From assembly GCA_038025085.1 (NCBI GenBank), contig CM076140.1, forward strand, positions 18,040,001 through 18,104,000: 64,000 nt of DNA, read 5' to 3'. Position 1 is the stretch's first letter; the number at the start of each line of letters is the position of its first letter. The notes under the pieces were generated by a model. That model worked only from the letters and a program-made list of their open reading frames with translations. It made no database searches and was not told the DNA's origin. The translations under genes and the position numbers were made by a program. Source of the stretch: Tetragonia tetragonoides. Taxonomy: Eukaryota; Streptophyta; Magnoliopsida; Caryophyllales; Aizoaceae. Positions 36,902-48,956 of this stretch are shown piece after piece.

Positions 36902-37124
36902 AAGTCATTCGTGGTGATACACCTATTAAAATTATTTTTGTATTGTTACACCTAATAAAAACAAACACGAAGTTTGGACACACCAAATAAGTATTTTTAA
37001 TTTAACCGGACCAAATTACCCCCTCACATGTTCTGCACATGCCTCTTTAATTTGTTTTCTTCTATTTTTATTTTTTTATACCCATTTTACTCTAATTTAT
37101 TTTCAAATACTACACAAAATAAAC

Positions 37125-37649
37125 TGTAATACCCCGACTATTTAGTGTATTTTCAGAAAATAATTTATTGATTTATGAAACAAAAGTATTTATTTTAAGA
37201 GCTTATTTGATTTATATGCTTAGTTGGTTTCTTTAGATTATCTTTTAGTATTTAGCTTGTCTTTGGGTTCTAAAAAAAAAAAGAATTGGTGTCCTACTAG
37301 AATCTTACTACCGCCTTTCCCTTACTACTAAAGCCTCCTTTTATTTTCACATCAGTTATTTTCCCCAACTCTCCTTCTCACTAAGCGTATACGGTATAAC
37401 CAGTCCACAACACCACCTCCACCACGATTCTCCTTCACGACACCACCACAGCCACTGCCCTTCTCCTTCTTCGTAAACTTTACTGCCGCTGCCGCTGCTA
37501 CTCCTTTGCTGTTGATGGTCGAAATTCACTGCCATCTTTCTCTCTCATCTGTTTTGGGATGTCTATTTACAAAAGAAACTCTGCCTAATTTTCGACGTGA
37601 GTTACTCGTTTTTATCTATTTATTATTTAGAAAATCCGGGGTGTTAGTA
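37125..37649 (+). mobile_element. LTR-like insertion (~0.5 kb), TGTAATACCCCG...CCGGGGTGTTAG
   Basis: Starts TGTAATACCCCGACTATTT and ends near AAATCCGGGGTGTTAGTA, the near-complementary ends common in plant gypsy-type LTRs. A matching 5-bp duplication was not found, so this may be a decayed solo LTR. Confidence 0.45.
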
Positions 37650-38070
37650 CTTAACCCAACCAAAATCCCTTAATTTCCCCTAGTCCCTTGTCCTCTCACT
37701 CTCTCTCTTTCTCTCTCTTCACTCACAGTAGATCTTAAACTCTCATAAATGGTGGATTCTATTTCCTCACCTCTACCGCCAAACAACCACCACCACCACC
37801 ACCACTTCAACCACTAGAATGAACAACACCCACCACCATGTACATTAGGAAAGAAAAAACAATCCAAATTCGAGCCAGAACAAAATTCTTTTTAAGAACA
37901 TTAAAAAATCAAAAAATCAAAATCAAAAGGACCAAAAACAAGAATAAACAAGCTCAAAACGCCGAAATTTAAGATTACACCACATTTCGCAGGTCCACTA
38001 CCAAAAGCCTATTCCTTCACAATCGAACATTCCAATCAATTTTAACCGCATGTACTCTAAGCTTGGGGTG

Positions 38071-38152
38071 ATGGAGAACAAGTGGCAGAGTTTGAAGCTG
38101 ATGTTATTGGTTGTCCTTTGGGCTATGACGGTGGTGGAATGTAGTGGTGAGA
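38071..38152 (+). pseudogene. Secretory-signal-like exon fragment inside the long-TIR element
   Basis: An ATG opens MENKWQSLKLMLLVVLWAMT then VVECSGEK: a short charged N-terminus, about 14 hydrophobic residues and a small-residue cleavage-like site, followed by a possible donor (GTAGTG|GTGAG). It looks like the first exon of a secreted or membrane protein, perhaps captured by the element. No parent gene is recognised, and it may be chance. Confidence 0.3.
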
Positions 38153-39053
38153 AAGTGACAATATTGATTATCAAATTCAGGAGCCATGAAAAATTGAGTT
38201 TCCGAGCAATCGATTTTTCGATTCTTCGAATTTTTAATTGTAGTTCCACTTTCTCTCTCCTCCCTAATTGGTGTTTGGTTGTAGGGAGCTTGATTGCTAG
38301 TGTCTCTTTCTAAATACTAACCTTCATCAATGGGTAGAAGGTGGTTTAACAATCAATAGGGTTCAAGGCAAGGTTGGGGGGTTTATGGGGTGGGTGGATA
38401 ATTTAATTTAGGAAAGAATTTGTTTTGGTAGTATTTCGATATTAATTAGAGTAAATTGGAGAAAAAAAAATGGAAAGGGAGGGGGGAAAATAAAAGAGGC
38501 ATGTGCAAAACATATGAGGGGCAAATCGGTCTATTTAAATAAAAAAATTGGGCGGAAAAGTTCATTTGGTGTGTCCAACCTTAGTGTTTAATCTTATTAG
38601 GTGTAACAATACAAAAATAGTTTTAATAGGTGTATCACCACAAATGGTCAAACTTATTAGGTGTATTTCAGCAAATTTTCCTTTTTTTTTACAATATCTC
38701 GTATGGACTTAGTTCACGGTGGAGCAAAGATCAAATCTTTTTAAAAAATACCTCTCATGTCTCTAAAATAGTTGGACTATATCCTTGATTTACCATCTGA
38801 TCCACAGTGAACTAAGTCTACACAAGACAAGCTGTTTTTTTTGGTTGGAGGTATATATTAAACTGTGCAATTCAATGCACAATTGAAGCGCTGGGAAAAT
38901 TGGAGATGGTCTGGTACATTACTACATTCTCTTCTTCCTTTTTCCTTCGGAGGGGGTATGGTCAGTGGTGGCCACGAGCCAAATAGCTCGTAAACTATTT
39001 GGGCTCGATTCAGCATGATTTGATTACTAAACGAATTAAATCTAATGTTTTAA

Positions 39054-39905
39054 GGGGTAAATTATATTGAGGTATATTGAGGTTTGAAATTGTAGAGATG
39101 TATACCCACGTTTGACTAAGGCTTTGTTCTCTTCAAAGGAATGGTGCAGGACGGTGAGGAACGGAACGGAACGAAATGGAATGGAATGGAACGGCGTAGC
39201 GCGGATAATTCAAAAATATGTGAGACAAAATGAAGTACAGAATGCGGCGCCGAACGGAACAGATTGGAATGGAACGGAACGGAACGGAATGCAGCATGGA
39301 AACGACGAACAGAACAGGGCCTAAATACATTGATGTATACTCTTGACCAATTTTTGACCGTTGACCAAAGTCAAACATGTTTTTGGACATAAATACCCTA
39401 GTATACCTCATTGAAAGTTTATAAAAAAAAAATTATTATGCATTGATTTCTCACTTACTTTGCACTGCATGCTCGTACATCTTTTGTTGATTGTGTCATA
39501 TCGTGCTCAAATTTGTTACCAAGATCGACATATAATTGGCATCAAACTCTCATAACTTTAGTTTGATAGCTTTTTTTTGTGCAGACACAAGATTAGAGTT
39601 GAGTCAATTCTACATGATGAGAGAATTGTTTAAATCGAGCCACTTTGTGGTACAGTTCTCTCAAAATCTAAAACTAAATAAAAAGTAAAAAAAAAAAGTG
39701 AAAAATCCTTGCACAATAATGTTTTTACAAAAAATATTTTCAATGAGGTATACTAGGGGGGTATTTATGTTCAAAAATTAGTTTGATTTTGGTCAACGAT
39801 CAAAAAGTGGTCAGGAGTATACCTCAGTGTATTTAATCAAACGTGGGTATACCTTTCTGCAATTTCGTCAAACCTCAGTATACCTCAATGTAATTTACCC
39901 TTTTC
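39054..39905. mobile_element. Long-TIR element (~200-bp arms) nested in the hAT-like element
   Basis: Both arms read GGGTAAATTA.ATTGAGGTAT, then GTATACCCACGTTTGA, GTTGACCAAA and CTAGTATACCTCATTGAAA inward. The left arm is split by a Harbinger MITE. A degenerate target repeat (CTAATGTTT/CTAAGTTTA) may flank it. No coding is seen; it is probably MULE-like. Confidence 0.65.
39120..39321. mobile_element. Harbinger-type MITE, copy 2 of 3
   Basis: Starts GGCTTTGTTCTCTTCAAAGG and ends GAACAGGGCC, with TAA on both sides (39117-39119 and 39322-39324). It shares the GGAAC/GGAAT pentamer interior and the GCGGATAATTCAAAA segment with the copy at 5334. Confidence 0.8.
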
Positions 39906-40386
39906 TAAGTTTAGACTTGTTTGATAAACGAACAAAATTCAAATTCTATGATGTTCGGCTCAAAAGCTCGTGAGACTCGAATGAACATGTCTATTATACA
40001 TTTTCTCTAATTTCTTGAATTTTAAATAACTAATGTTTGTTTTTCCTAAAATCATCTATCTTGGTTGTCATTCCTTTTGTTTATTAAACTCAATTTAGTA
40101 AATTATTTAGCATTCTCATTGAGTGCACAAAATTAGGATAACAAAATATACATTATTTTCATATTATTTGACTATTTCATATCGTTAAATATGAAATATT
40201 AAAATATTAGATAAAAGTTTGAGTTCAAGCTCAAATTAGGTCATTTTTATTCAAATCAAGTTTGAGCTTAATTTTATGGCTCGAACCGAGTTCGGCTGAA
40301 CTTCAAAATATTAAAACGAGTCAAACCTAAGCTTTTGCAGTATTCAGCGCAACTCGACTCGTGGCCAGCCTAGGTGTAGTAAATTC

Positions 40387-40387
40387 T

Positions 40388-40462
<75 letters not shown>

Positions 40463-41976
40463 GGTAAGAGTGTCGGTTATGTGACATGTGTCACAATCTT
40501 AGTGGCTATTATTTTTTCTTTTCTTTTTCCTTTTTGTTTTGTTATTATGATTTTTATGATGATCATAAAGTTTATGTATTAAATGTAATAATAAAAGTTC
40601 TTATTTAATACTTGACCATTTTTTAATTTAAATACTAATTTTTTTAATATTTATGAGTATAAGAGCACTTAATTCACCACTTTTATTAAGTTTTATAATT
40701 GTGGGAAAAAGTATTTTGACGTGGCAGTATGTTTTAGGGGATAAGTGCGTGTAATATGATAAGGGTTACATATAAAGTCTTTTTTTTTTGAAGTTATATA
40801 TTGTGAGTATGACGGGGTAGGTGATATTTGACTAATATTTGCAGCGATAATCGTAGTTCATTCAATGACAAACATGTCACTAATATTTATTTGCCGAATT
40901 TTACGGGGATAAGGGCATATGTGACAATGGTTACGTATAAAGTCATCATTTTCAAGTTGTATATAGTTTTTGGTTATTACATGGTAGGTGATATTTGATT
41001 AATATTTGTGGGGATAACCATAGGTTATGTGACAATTAACATGTGACTGATAATATTTGTGGAATAAGTGTGGGTATATAGTTTTGGCTAAGATCGCAAG
41101 TAACATGACAAGTGTCACAATTTGATTGGACAATAATTATTTTTCTCTTTTTGTTTTTATTTTGGTGAGTAATTAGTTATCAACATTCTATTGTAATGCT
41201 ATAGCCTATTCATATTCTTTCTTTTTTTCCTTAGATAGAATTACATTAATCTAAAATGGCCTTAATTTCCATTTTTTTATTGCTTTCAACACAATAAAAA
41301 CTGTTATTGAGTATACATCAAATGATGAATATTTGGAGGAATAGATCCACATAATATAATAAGGGTTATATAGTTATGGGTATATGGGTTGGTAATGTGC
41401 AGGTGTCACATTTTGATAAATTACTTATTATTTTTCCTTTTTCCTAGATAGTGAGTTGTCGCTATTTTTTTTCCAATTGAAAGAAGGTAAGTCTTTTAAC
41501 TTTTAGAATTCAAGTACTGAAATACACATTAACGGTCAGTCTGACCAAACCGATGGTTGTTTAATAACAATAATAATATCAGTTGGTATAAGCGTAGGCT
41601 ATGTGAAAATTGACTACTATTTGTGGAGATAATTGTTAATATTACAAGCATTAAAATTTTAATTACGTTTTAAATGAAGGTATAAACACAGGTTAGACAT
41701 AAAATTTGTAAGGACGTGCTTAAATATAATGGCATGGGTCACATTTGAAGTGACAATTTATTAAGTTACACTATATGATGCACAATTGCAAGTTATCTAA
41801 CAAGTGATAGACATTATTTTATATTTTAATCGGAGAATAATGAGTGGTATGACATGTGTAACATTTCGAGCAAAACTATTTTTCATTATTTTTGATATAC
41901 CTATCAAGCAATTTATTTAATCATAAAATTATAGAGATATATGGGTCGCCAGTGCATAGCACGGGTAAAGTCCTAG
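40387..41976 (+). mobile_element. Helitron-like copy 1 of a head-to-tail pair
   Basis: Starts TCATCATATATATATA with a (TA)n tract to about 40459. It ends with a GTGCATAGCACGGG palindrome, then TCCTAG followed by T, matching Helitron ends (5' TC, 3' hairpin, CTRR). Landmarks such as TGTGACATGTGTCACAATCT, GTATTTTGACGTGGCA and GCATTAAAATTTTAATTACG recur in order in the adjacent copy. No Rep/helicase gene is present. Confidence 0.65.
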
Positions 41977-42451
41977 TCATTATGTGACATGTGTCACAAT
42001 CTTAGTGGCTATTGCTTTTTCTTTTCTTTTTCCTTTTTGTTTTGTCATATGGGTTTTTATGGTAAAGTTTATGTATTAAATGTAACATTAAAACTCCCTA
42101 TTTAGTATTTGACCTTTTTTAATTTAAATACTATTTTGGGTCATCACTTTTATTAATTTTAATATTTATGAGTTTAAGAGCACTTAAAGTCACCACTTTT
42201 ATTGAGTTTTATAATTGTGGGAAAAAAGTATTTTGACGTGGCAATATGTTTTAGAGGATAAGTGCGTGTAATATGATAAGGATATAGTATAGTCATTATT
42301 TTTAATAAAGTTATATATTGTGGGTATTACGGGATAAGTGATATTTGACTAATATTTGCGGCGATAATAATCGTAAGTCATGTAACAACAAACATGTCAC
42401 TAATATTTATTTGCCTAATCTTATGGGGATAAGGGCATATGTATGACAAAT

Positions 42452-43195
42452 GTTTTTTTTGGGTGCATAAGAGGGGATAAAACCCCATAACCGAGCTACA
42501 TAAGGGAACAAAAAACAGAGAACAAACTAGCAGACTAAGTAAAATGAAAAAACAAACAAAGCAAAACGAAACTAGCTAGCTAGCTAGCTAGATCCCCACA
42601 ACCCGGGGTCGAGCTACTCCACTAAGATCTTCAAAGATGATGTGACGAAGTTCCAATGAAGGCGCATCATAAATGGTGATTAGTTCAGCAAGAGTGACAC
42701 CCAGATTGGCCAGCCAGTCTGCAGCCCTGTTAGGTTCACGATAGCAATGAGAGAGGTGAATCTCCCATTCTTCACGTGCGATCAACTCGCGACATTGCCG
42801 TAGCAGATGAACATTAGAGCTTGCTCTTACTGAGTATGCAGTGAGAAGACCAACAGCTAGTTGTGAGTCAAGACTAACCTCAATTCTTCTAAAACCCAGA
42901 TTCCACGATACCACAAGTCCCCTGTAAACAGCCAGTAGCTCAGCTCCGAGAGAATTACACACACCCAGCCTAGCTGCAAAGGCACCCAAAAATTCTCCTC
43001 TGTGACCACGCAAGATCCCTCCACCACCAGCTGGACCAGGATTACCTCGAGAGGCTCCATCTGTGTTCAGACGAACCCAATATTCAGGTGGTGCAATCCA
43101 TCTAATAAAAACTTCACGCTTAATTCTTTTTGGGATTTGCTCAGAAATTAATCCCAAAGAAAATGTCTTTTCAATTTCTCCCACCCTGTTGTATA
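42452..43195 (-). mobile_element. 5'-truncated LINE (plant L1 type) 3' end
   Basis: The insertion interrupts the Helitron-like copy. On the minus strand it ends in a poly(A) tail (poly-T at about 42452 on plus) after the RNase H coding region, with a short 3'UTR containing (CTAG)n. Only the last ~740 bp are present, typical of incomplete reverse transcription. Confidence 0.75.
42588..43184 (-). pseudogene. LINE RNase H domain (RVT_3 type), C-terminal ORF2 fragment
   Basis: A 198-codon frame to a stop, with the RNase H order LNTDGASRGNPGPAGGGGIL (first Asp), NSLGAELLAVYRGL (Glu), VSLDSQLAVGLL (second Asp) and EPNRAADWLANLG (last Asp). The D-E-D-D set is intact. Plant L1 elements carry such a domain at the end of ORF2, where it removes RNA from the RNA:DNA hybrid. 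There is no stop or shift in the retained part, but RT and endonuclease are missing. A host RNase H-like gene is less likely because of the poly(A) tail and TE context. Confidence 0.8.
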
Positions 43196-43731
43196 TAATT
43201 GTATATAGTTTTGGGTATTACATGGTACATGATATTTGATAATTGGACATTAATTATTTTTCTCTTTTTTTTATTTTTATTTTGGTGAGTAATTAATTGT
43301 CAACATCCTATAGTAATTGATATAGCATATTCATATTCCTTCTGTTTTCTTTAGATAGAATTATATTAATCTAAAATGGCATTAATGTCCAGTTTTAATG
43401 TTTTCAATATAATAAAAATGGTTACTGAGTATAGATCAGATGATGAATATTTGGGGGGAATAGACGATCCACATAATATGATAAGGGTTATATAGTTGTG
43501 GGCATAAGCACTGGTAAGGTGCATGTGTCACATGTTAAGAATTACATATTATTTCCCCTTTTCCAATTAAAGAAGGTAAGTCTTTAATTTTTAGATCCCA
43601 AATAATGAAATACACATTAAAGGTCAGTCTAACCAAACTGATGGTTGTTTAATAAGAAGAATTATATCAGTTGGTATTAGCATAGGCTATGTGAAAATTG
43701 ACTATTATTTGTTGGGATAATCATTGCTAAT

Positions 43732-46700
43732 TGTAATAACCCGAAATTTTAAAATATGTTTAGAGAATAATCTAGTGATTTATTAACCTAATAATGATTT
43801 ATTAAAGAGTTAATTAAATTATGTATTTAATTATTGAATTATTCATTTTCGAACACTATTAAAAAAAAAAAAGAAAAAAAAGAGGACACTTGTCCTGATA
43901 TGTACACTCTTCATGTGTGATACTTGTTATTAATAAGCCCTACTACTCATCTCCTCTCACCATATTATTTTATTAGCTTAAATAAAACCATTCCATATTT
44001 TAATCCCCTCTCTCTCTCTCTCCCTCTCCCTAGCTCCCCTTTTATAAAAATACTGATCTTCCTCCATCAAAAACTCACCATCTTCATAAACAAATTGTTT
44101 CCTTTCTTCCACCTCCATCAGTAGTTTCGTCCTTCACCATTCACCACCATCTTTTTCACTCTTTTACTCCTCTTTTAAATTTCTCCAAAAATTCTTAAAT
44201 GCTTAATGCAAATCTTAAGTTGAAGAAAATCAAATGGGTAATCTCTCTCTCCTCTTGCCTCTTGTCTCTTTGGTTGTACGACCCATTGGTGATTCTTCAC
44301 ACCATGAATTCTGACCACCCAAAAGCTTCTAACACCATTGTTCTTATGCTCCCTTGTGTTTAATCAATTGGGTAATTTCTTAATCCCAAATCAATTTCGT
44401 TTTTATGGGTTTTGAGTTTATTTTTGCTAATCCATTGTATTCTCTTTCACCCATCTCAATTCTGAATTTTCGCCGCCATCATCACGCGACCATGGCCTAG
44501 CCATCATCCACCTCGTTGCTTCCTCTCATGGCCCCCATGAGTTATATTGCCGCCATTTTCGTTCTCCTTTTCTCTGGTTTGTACTAATACCAAAAACCCA
44601 AATTAATTTTGATGTTAATTTAATTAAATATTCTGTTTTGAGGTTTTAAACTTACAAATTCTGATTTGAAGTTGTTTAATTTCAATTATGTCTCTATGAG
44701 TTGTGAATCGGGTTGAAGGATTCGGATGGCGTAAGTATGTGGATCATTGAGGTAATCTTCATTATTATACTTAGAGCTAGAGTGTTAGTTGTGCATATGT
44801 GTACATGTGATATTATATTAGAAATTGATTTAGATAAAACTAATACTAGTATGCTAGCATGAGTATTGGACAGATTGTAGACATAGGTTCTAACATGTAT
44901 ATTTGTTCTTGGCTCAGTTTATATGAATGTGGTGATTACAAATACTAGTTTATGTATAGGTGTGTATAAGGTGTCTTATATTTGTTCTTGATTAAACTGA
45001 ATACAAGTATAAATAGAATACTAGTATAATAAGTGTAAATATGGATATATGTATATGAGTAATACGTGATTTAGTTGTGACAGTTTGGGCGTGGATTTGT
45101 TTACTCTGAGCTGGTTTGATAAATTGTTATGACCTGTTTAGGCTAAGCTAGTATGTTAGTCATTGATAAAAGAGTATACGAGCTTTTATGTTGAACTAAG
45201 TATACTAGTCATTTGATAGTAGAGTATACGACATAAACAGGATATTGGATTAATATTATCAATTATAAAACTTAAAAGTACTACTTGTATGTTTGAGAAA
45301 TACGAAAGTAATAGCATGAGTCTTTTGTTGGATTATAAGTACACCTTTGTGCTTGATTTTGGGTAAAACAAATAGTTATACTAGCTAGGCAACTTTGGTT
45401 CGACTCTTTGGTTTAGATATATAAGTTGGCTAAGTATTGAAATTAAATTAATAGATGTTGGTAAGTAACTATAAGTATGTAAGCTAAAATATAAGTTGGG
45501 TTTTTAATGCATAAATCATCTAGGTACTTATACTAGTATATATATACATGGTTGAGTTAAGAGAAAATAGTATGCATGTTTAAGTGTCTCGTAGAACTTG
45601 GCAAAATAAAATCATTTACTCTTTTATATTTTTTTCTTTCACTTCCTTCAAAAAGACCCAAGCTAGTAAAGACCATAGAACCAATATCATCTTTCACTTA
45701 AGTAGTAACTAGCTAGTGTTGCGGAAAGATAGATCGTACAAACTTTACGAACCATTTCTTCCTCACGAACCGGACCTCCTTTTTCCTAGACCTTCATGGC
45801 TGTCTTACAGCCCCAATAGATGGTAATAAGACCATCCATTGGTGGTAGATTAATTGTGTAAGCCATCAACAACACTAAGCTAAAACCCAACTATTTCTCG
45901 GCCACAAAGATGACAACAAAGCATGACCGTTGGGGCTACTTCGGCGTACGATTGTAATCACCTCGGTTATCGGAATTACATTATGTAAAATGCTACTTAA
46001 ACCTTGCATTACCCTCTACCTAGATATGTAAAGACGCTAGTAAACTATTTCCATTTCACTAGTACAATCTTGAGCCCAAAAGCCTTCGTTAACACATATT
46101 TAACAAGTCACTTATAAAAGATTGCTATTGTGTTTTACTTATAATTCTTGAACAACTTAGGCTATAACTACTTTGGACTTAGTATGTAGAGTAAGACTTT
46201 AATAAAAATCTAAGTTTATCACTTTATAAACCCCATAACAATATTTTCTTTATATGTTCATATGTTTATATAAGTACAATAAAAGGTAAGAGTATGTTAG
46301 AGATTAGTTCATTATTTACTTTAATAAAGCTATATAAATGAGGAGTATAGAATACGAGGACCGTGTTTATTAATTGACTTAATTATATTTTCTATAAGTT
46401 GCTAATAAAAAGATTAAATTGAATTATTTATTTGATTAAGTAGATATGTGAGTTTATCATGTTTCGATATTATACTTGAGTTAGAAAGTGACTTCCTAGA
46501 AAATATAAAAGACATGTTATTAATTATATTTAACTATAAAATATGAGGATTAAGAATAACAAGTAAAATATATATAGTTTAATGTTTAATGATTAAATAA
46601 TCGTATCACTTAATAAGCTACGCATGTGTTAGAAGTACACTTTAAAAATGGGTTATATTTTGATTAATAAATGTATCACTAGTGTGTTTATTTATTTGCG

Positions 46701-48611
46701 TCACTATATAATATAAGAAATTAAATGGGTGATGAGTACTTGTTAGAATTGGATTTCCAAATGGTTCATGATGGATTTTATCATGGTCTATTAATTGGTT
46801 AAATAGCTTGTTGTTAGGTGATTGTCGTGAGATTGTTTGGGTCACTTGTTGATTGAAGGATTATTGTGAGTTTAAAGAAATGTAAATGTTGAATGGTGTG
46901 AATAGTAAAATAGTGATTTAATAGAAGTATTGGCTATTAAGATTGTATGGATGCCGTGGCTTGATCTATGATGGTAAAGTATACAAATACAACACATAGG
47001 TTATTTTTATGGTTAAAGCTTGATATGTTTGGATGAGTGCTAGTATATGAAGTGTGGATTGAATCTTCAATTAGTATCTTGTGAGTAAGTACGTATTAGT
47101 ACGTACTTAGAATGTATTTCTTGATAATTATGTGAAGTTCTTTGATGACTTTACCTTGGTCAAATGAATGAACATTGGTGTAATGATTATGTTTTGTGAG
47201 ATGACATGGACGATTATGTTTACAGATTGGATGTATGATAGACTTACTATATGAGATGATTTCAATATGATGATGATGATGATGATGATGATTGAATTAT
47301 GTCGAGGATTGATTATACTCAGGTTCGAATGACATAGAGTAACGAATAACTTAAATTGGGGTATATCAAGTTATCACTTGATCTCAATTTAAGTGAAAGA
47401 TAAAATATTAAGTTGTTTGATCACTAATAGAAGATAAATTGTGGTATGCTTCCAAGTTTAGCGCACTTGGAATATTGAAGAGCATGTTTGAGGAGTGTGC
47501 ACACTATAATGAAAGGGTATAATGCCTGGCCAAAGAGCCTGATGATGTGATAGGCTATCATGCCTGGCCAAAGAGCCCTTTGATATGAAATGAGATGATT
47601 GTTGAAGCACAAAATGTCCATGATTATGAGATATGATTTGGTTTAAGCAATATTGAAGCCTTAAACATGCATGCTCTTCCATACCAGCTAACTATAAAAT
47701 TGGCTAACCCTTAGTTAGTACAATTATATCAAGTTATTATTGATTGTGATATGTTGATCTCTAAAGTAAATCTTAATATTTGATGAAGACCTCAAAGGTT
47801 ATTTTCTGAGCAATCTGAAGACTCTGTGTATGTTTAGTTGTGTTCAATGTACTTTGAAATACCAAGTGATGAATTTAGAATAAATGAAAAAGACGATCCC
47901 TTTAAATGATATTAATGGTATTATTATTAATATTATCTATCTTAAGTGTTGGTGCTAAATGTCATGTATGTAATGGTTGATGATTGGTATGACTTAGTCG
48001 GATATTCGGCCGAGTCTGTTATGTGAATTGGATTGTCATCCGATAATTAAAGGTTTGTATAAGAAATAATTGTATTTATTAGTATACACATATATACGAA
48101 AGTATTAATATTTAAATTAACTCTATTATGTTTAAACAATAGGGAGGACTCACTTAGTTTATTATAATCTTCCTTCTAATAAAGGAGCCTATACATATGA
48201 TCTATTAGGGAATGCTTTAAAACATATAAGGTAATAAAAATATAATACTAGTCTTATCCTATAATTAAAATGCTATGTGAGCATTCTCCTCTTTGTATAG
48301 TCGTGTGGGTTACCAGCTTTTGCTGATGTTTTATAATCTCACATTTTTGCAGATGATTGCAGACTGAGATTGATTGGTTACTTCTGTTGTGAGAGACGTT
48401 CACGGAGAGTATAATTGGTCCAGTTGTAAAGTTTGTCAAGTTGTAAATAGACCACATAGTATATTGGGCTTCCGCTGAGTTGTACTCTTTTATTTTTACT
48501 TTTAGCCTTGTGTTTGCCTCGGGTGAGTACGGCGGTGACGCCCCGGGTGTTAACTCTGCTAATGACGTATTAGATGGCTAAGTAAGCAGGGTTGATTTTC
48601 GGGTCGTTACA
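43732..48611 (+). mobile_element. 4.88-kb solo-LTR-like insertion with exact 5-bp TSD
   Basis: Flanked by CTAAT (43727-43731 and 48612-48616), it starts TGTAATAACCCGAAATTT and ends TTTCGGGTCGTTACA: complementary TG...CA ends. The flanking Helitron-like copy continues across it. A TATA box (TTTATAAAAATAC near 44041) about 310 bp inside, followed by a CT-rich leader, fits a U3/R layout. I found no second LTR, PBS or gag/pol, so a very long solo LTR of a Ty3/gypsy element (Ogre/Tat or Tekay size range) is likely. A (GAT)n tract lies at about 47270-47292, and CCTGGCCAAAGAGCC occurs twice near 47525 and 47565. Confidence 0.7.
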
Positions 48612-48956
48612 CTAATATTACAAGCATTAAATATTTTATTACGCTTTATATGAAGGTATAAACACAGATTAGACATAAATTTTGTAATGATATGCTTAAA
48701 TATAATGACATTAGTCATATTTGGAGTGACAATGTATTAAGTTACACTTTATGATGTACAATTGCAAATTGACTGAAAAGTGAGATATTATTTTATTTTT
48801 TAATCGGAGAATGTTGAGTGGTATGACGATGTGTAACATTTCGACCAATTACTATTTTCATTATTCTTTATATACCTATGTATAGTTCTTAAAAATCCAA
48901 AAATTTATTTAAACATAAATATATAGAGATATATGGATCACCCGTGCTAGTCCTAG

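Larger units (their letters stand above)
36125..38679. mobile_element. Long-TIR (MULE-like) element, ~260-bp arms, with nested insertions
   Basis: The left arm (about 36125-36157 continuing at 36902-37120) and right arm (about 38415-38679) are inverted copies. Both read GAAAATTTGCTGAAATACA inward and share GTGTAACAATACAAAAATA and AAAGAGGCATGTGCA blocks. The left arm is split by a MITE at 36158-36901. Poly-T at both outer ends prevents a clear target-site duplication, so assignment to Mutator is by arm length only. The interior carries an LTR-like insertion and a CT-rich segment with a short secretory-like open frame. Confidence 0.7.
38963..40372. mobile_element. Old hAT-like element, hosting two nested elements
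   Basis: The ends CAGTGGTGGCCACGAGCC and (right end, complement) TAGGCTGGCCACGAGTCGAG pair up. Flanking octamers GGTATGGT and GGTGTAGT agree at 6 of 8 positions, as for an old 8-bp duplication. The interior has the GAGCTCG/ACGAGC-rich composition of this hAT MITE type. It contains a long-TIR element at about 39054-39905. Confidence 0.6.
41977..48956 (+). mobile_element. Helitron-like copy 2, directly abutting copy 1, split by two insertions
   Basis: Begins TCATTATGTGACATGTG immediately after the CTAG of copy 1 and ends CCGTGCTAGTCCTAG at 48956. Parts match copy 1 in the same order: 41977-42451, 43196-43731 and 48612-48956. A truncated LINE and a 4.88-kb LTR-like insertion lie between them. 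Without those the copy is about 1.35 kb. Confidence 0.65.

Noticed and set aside
45700..46100. Possible gene within the 4.88-kb insertion (slightly more GC-rich patch)
   Set aside because: Stops occur in all frames and no conserved motif is seen. It is part of the LTR-like sequence.
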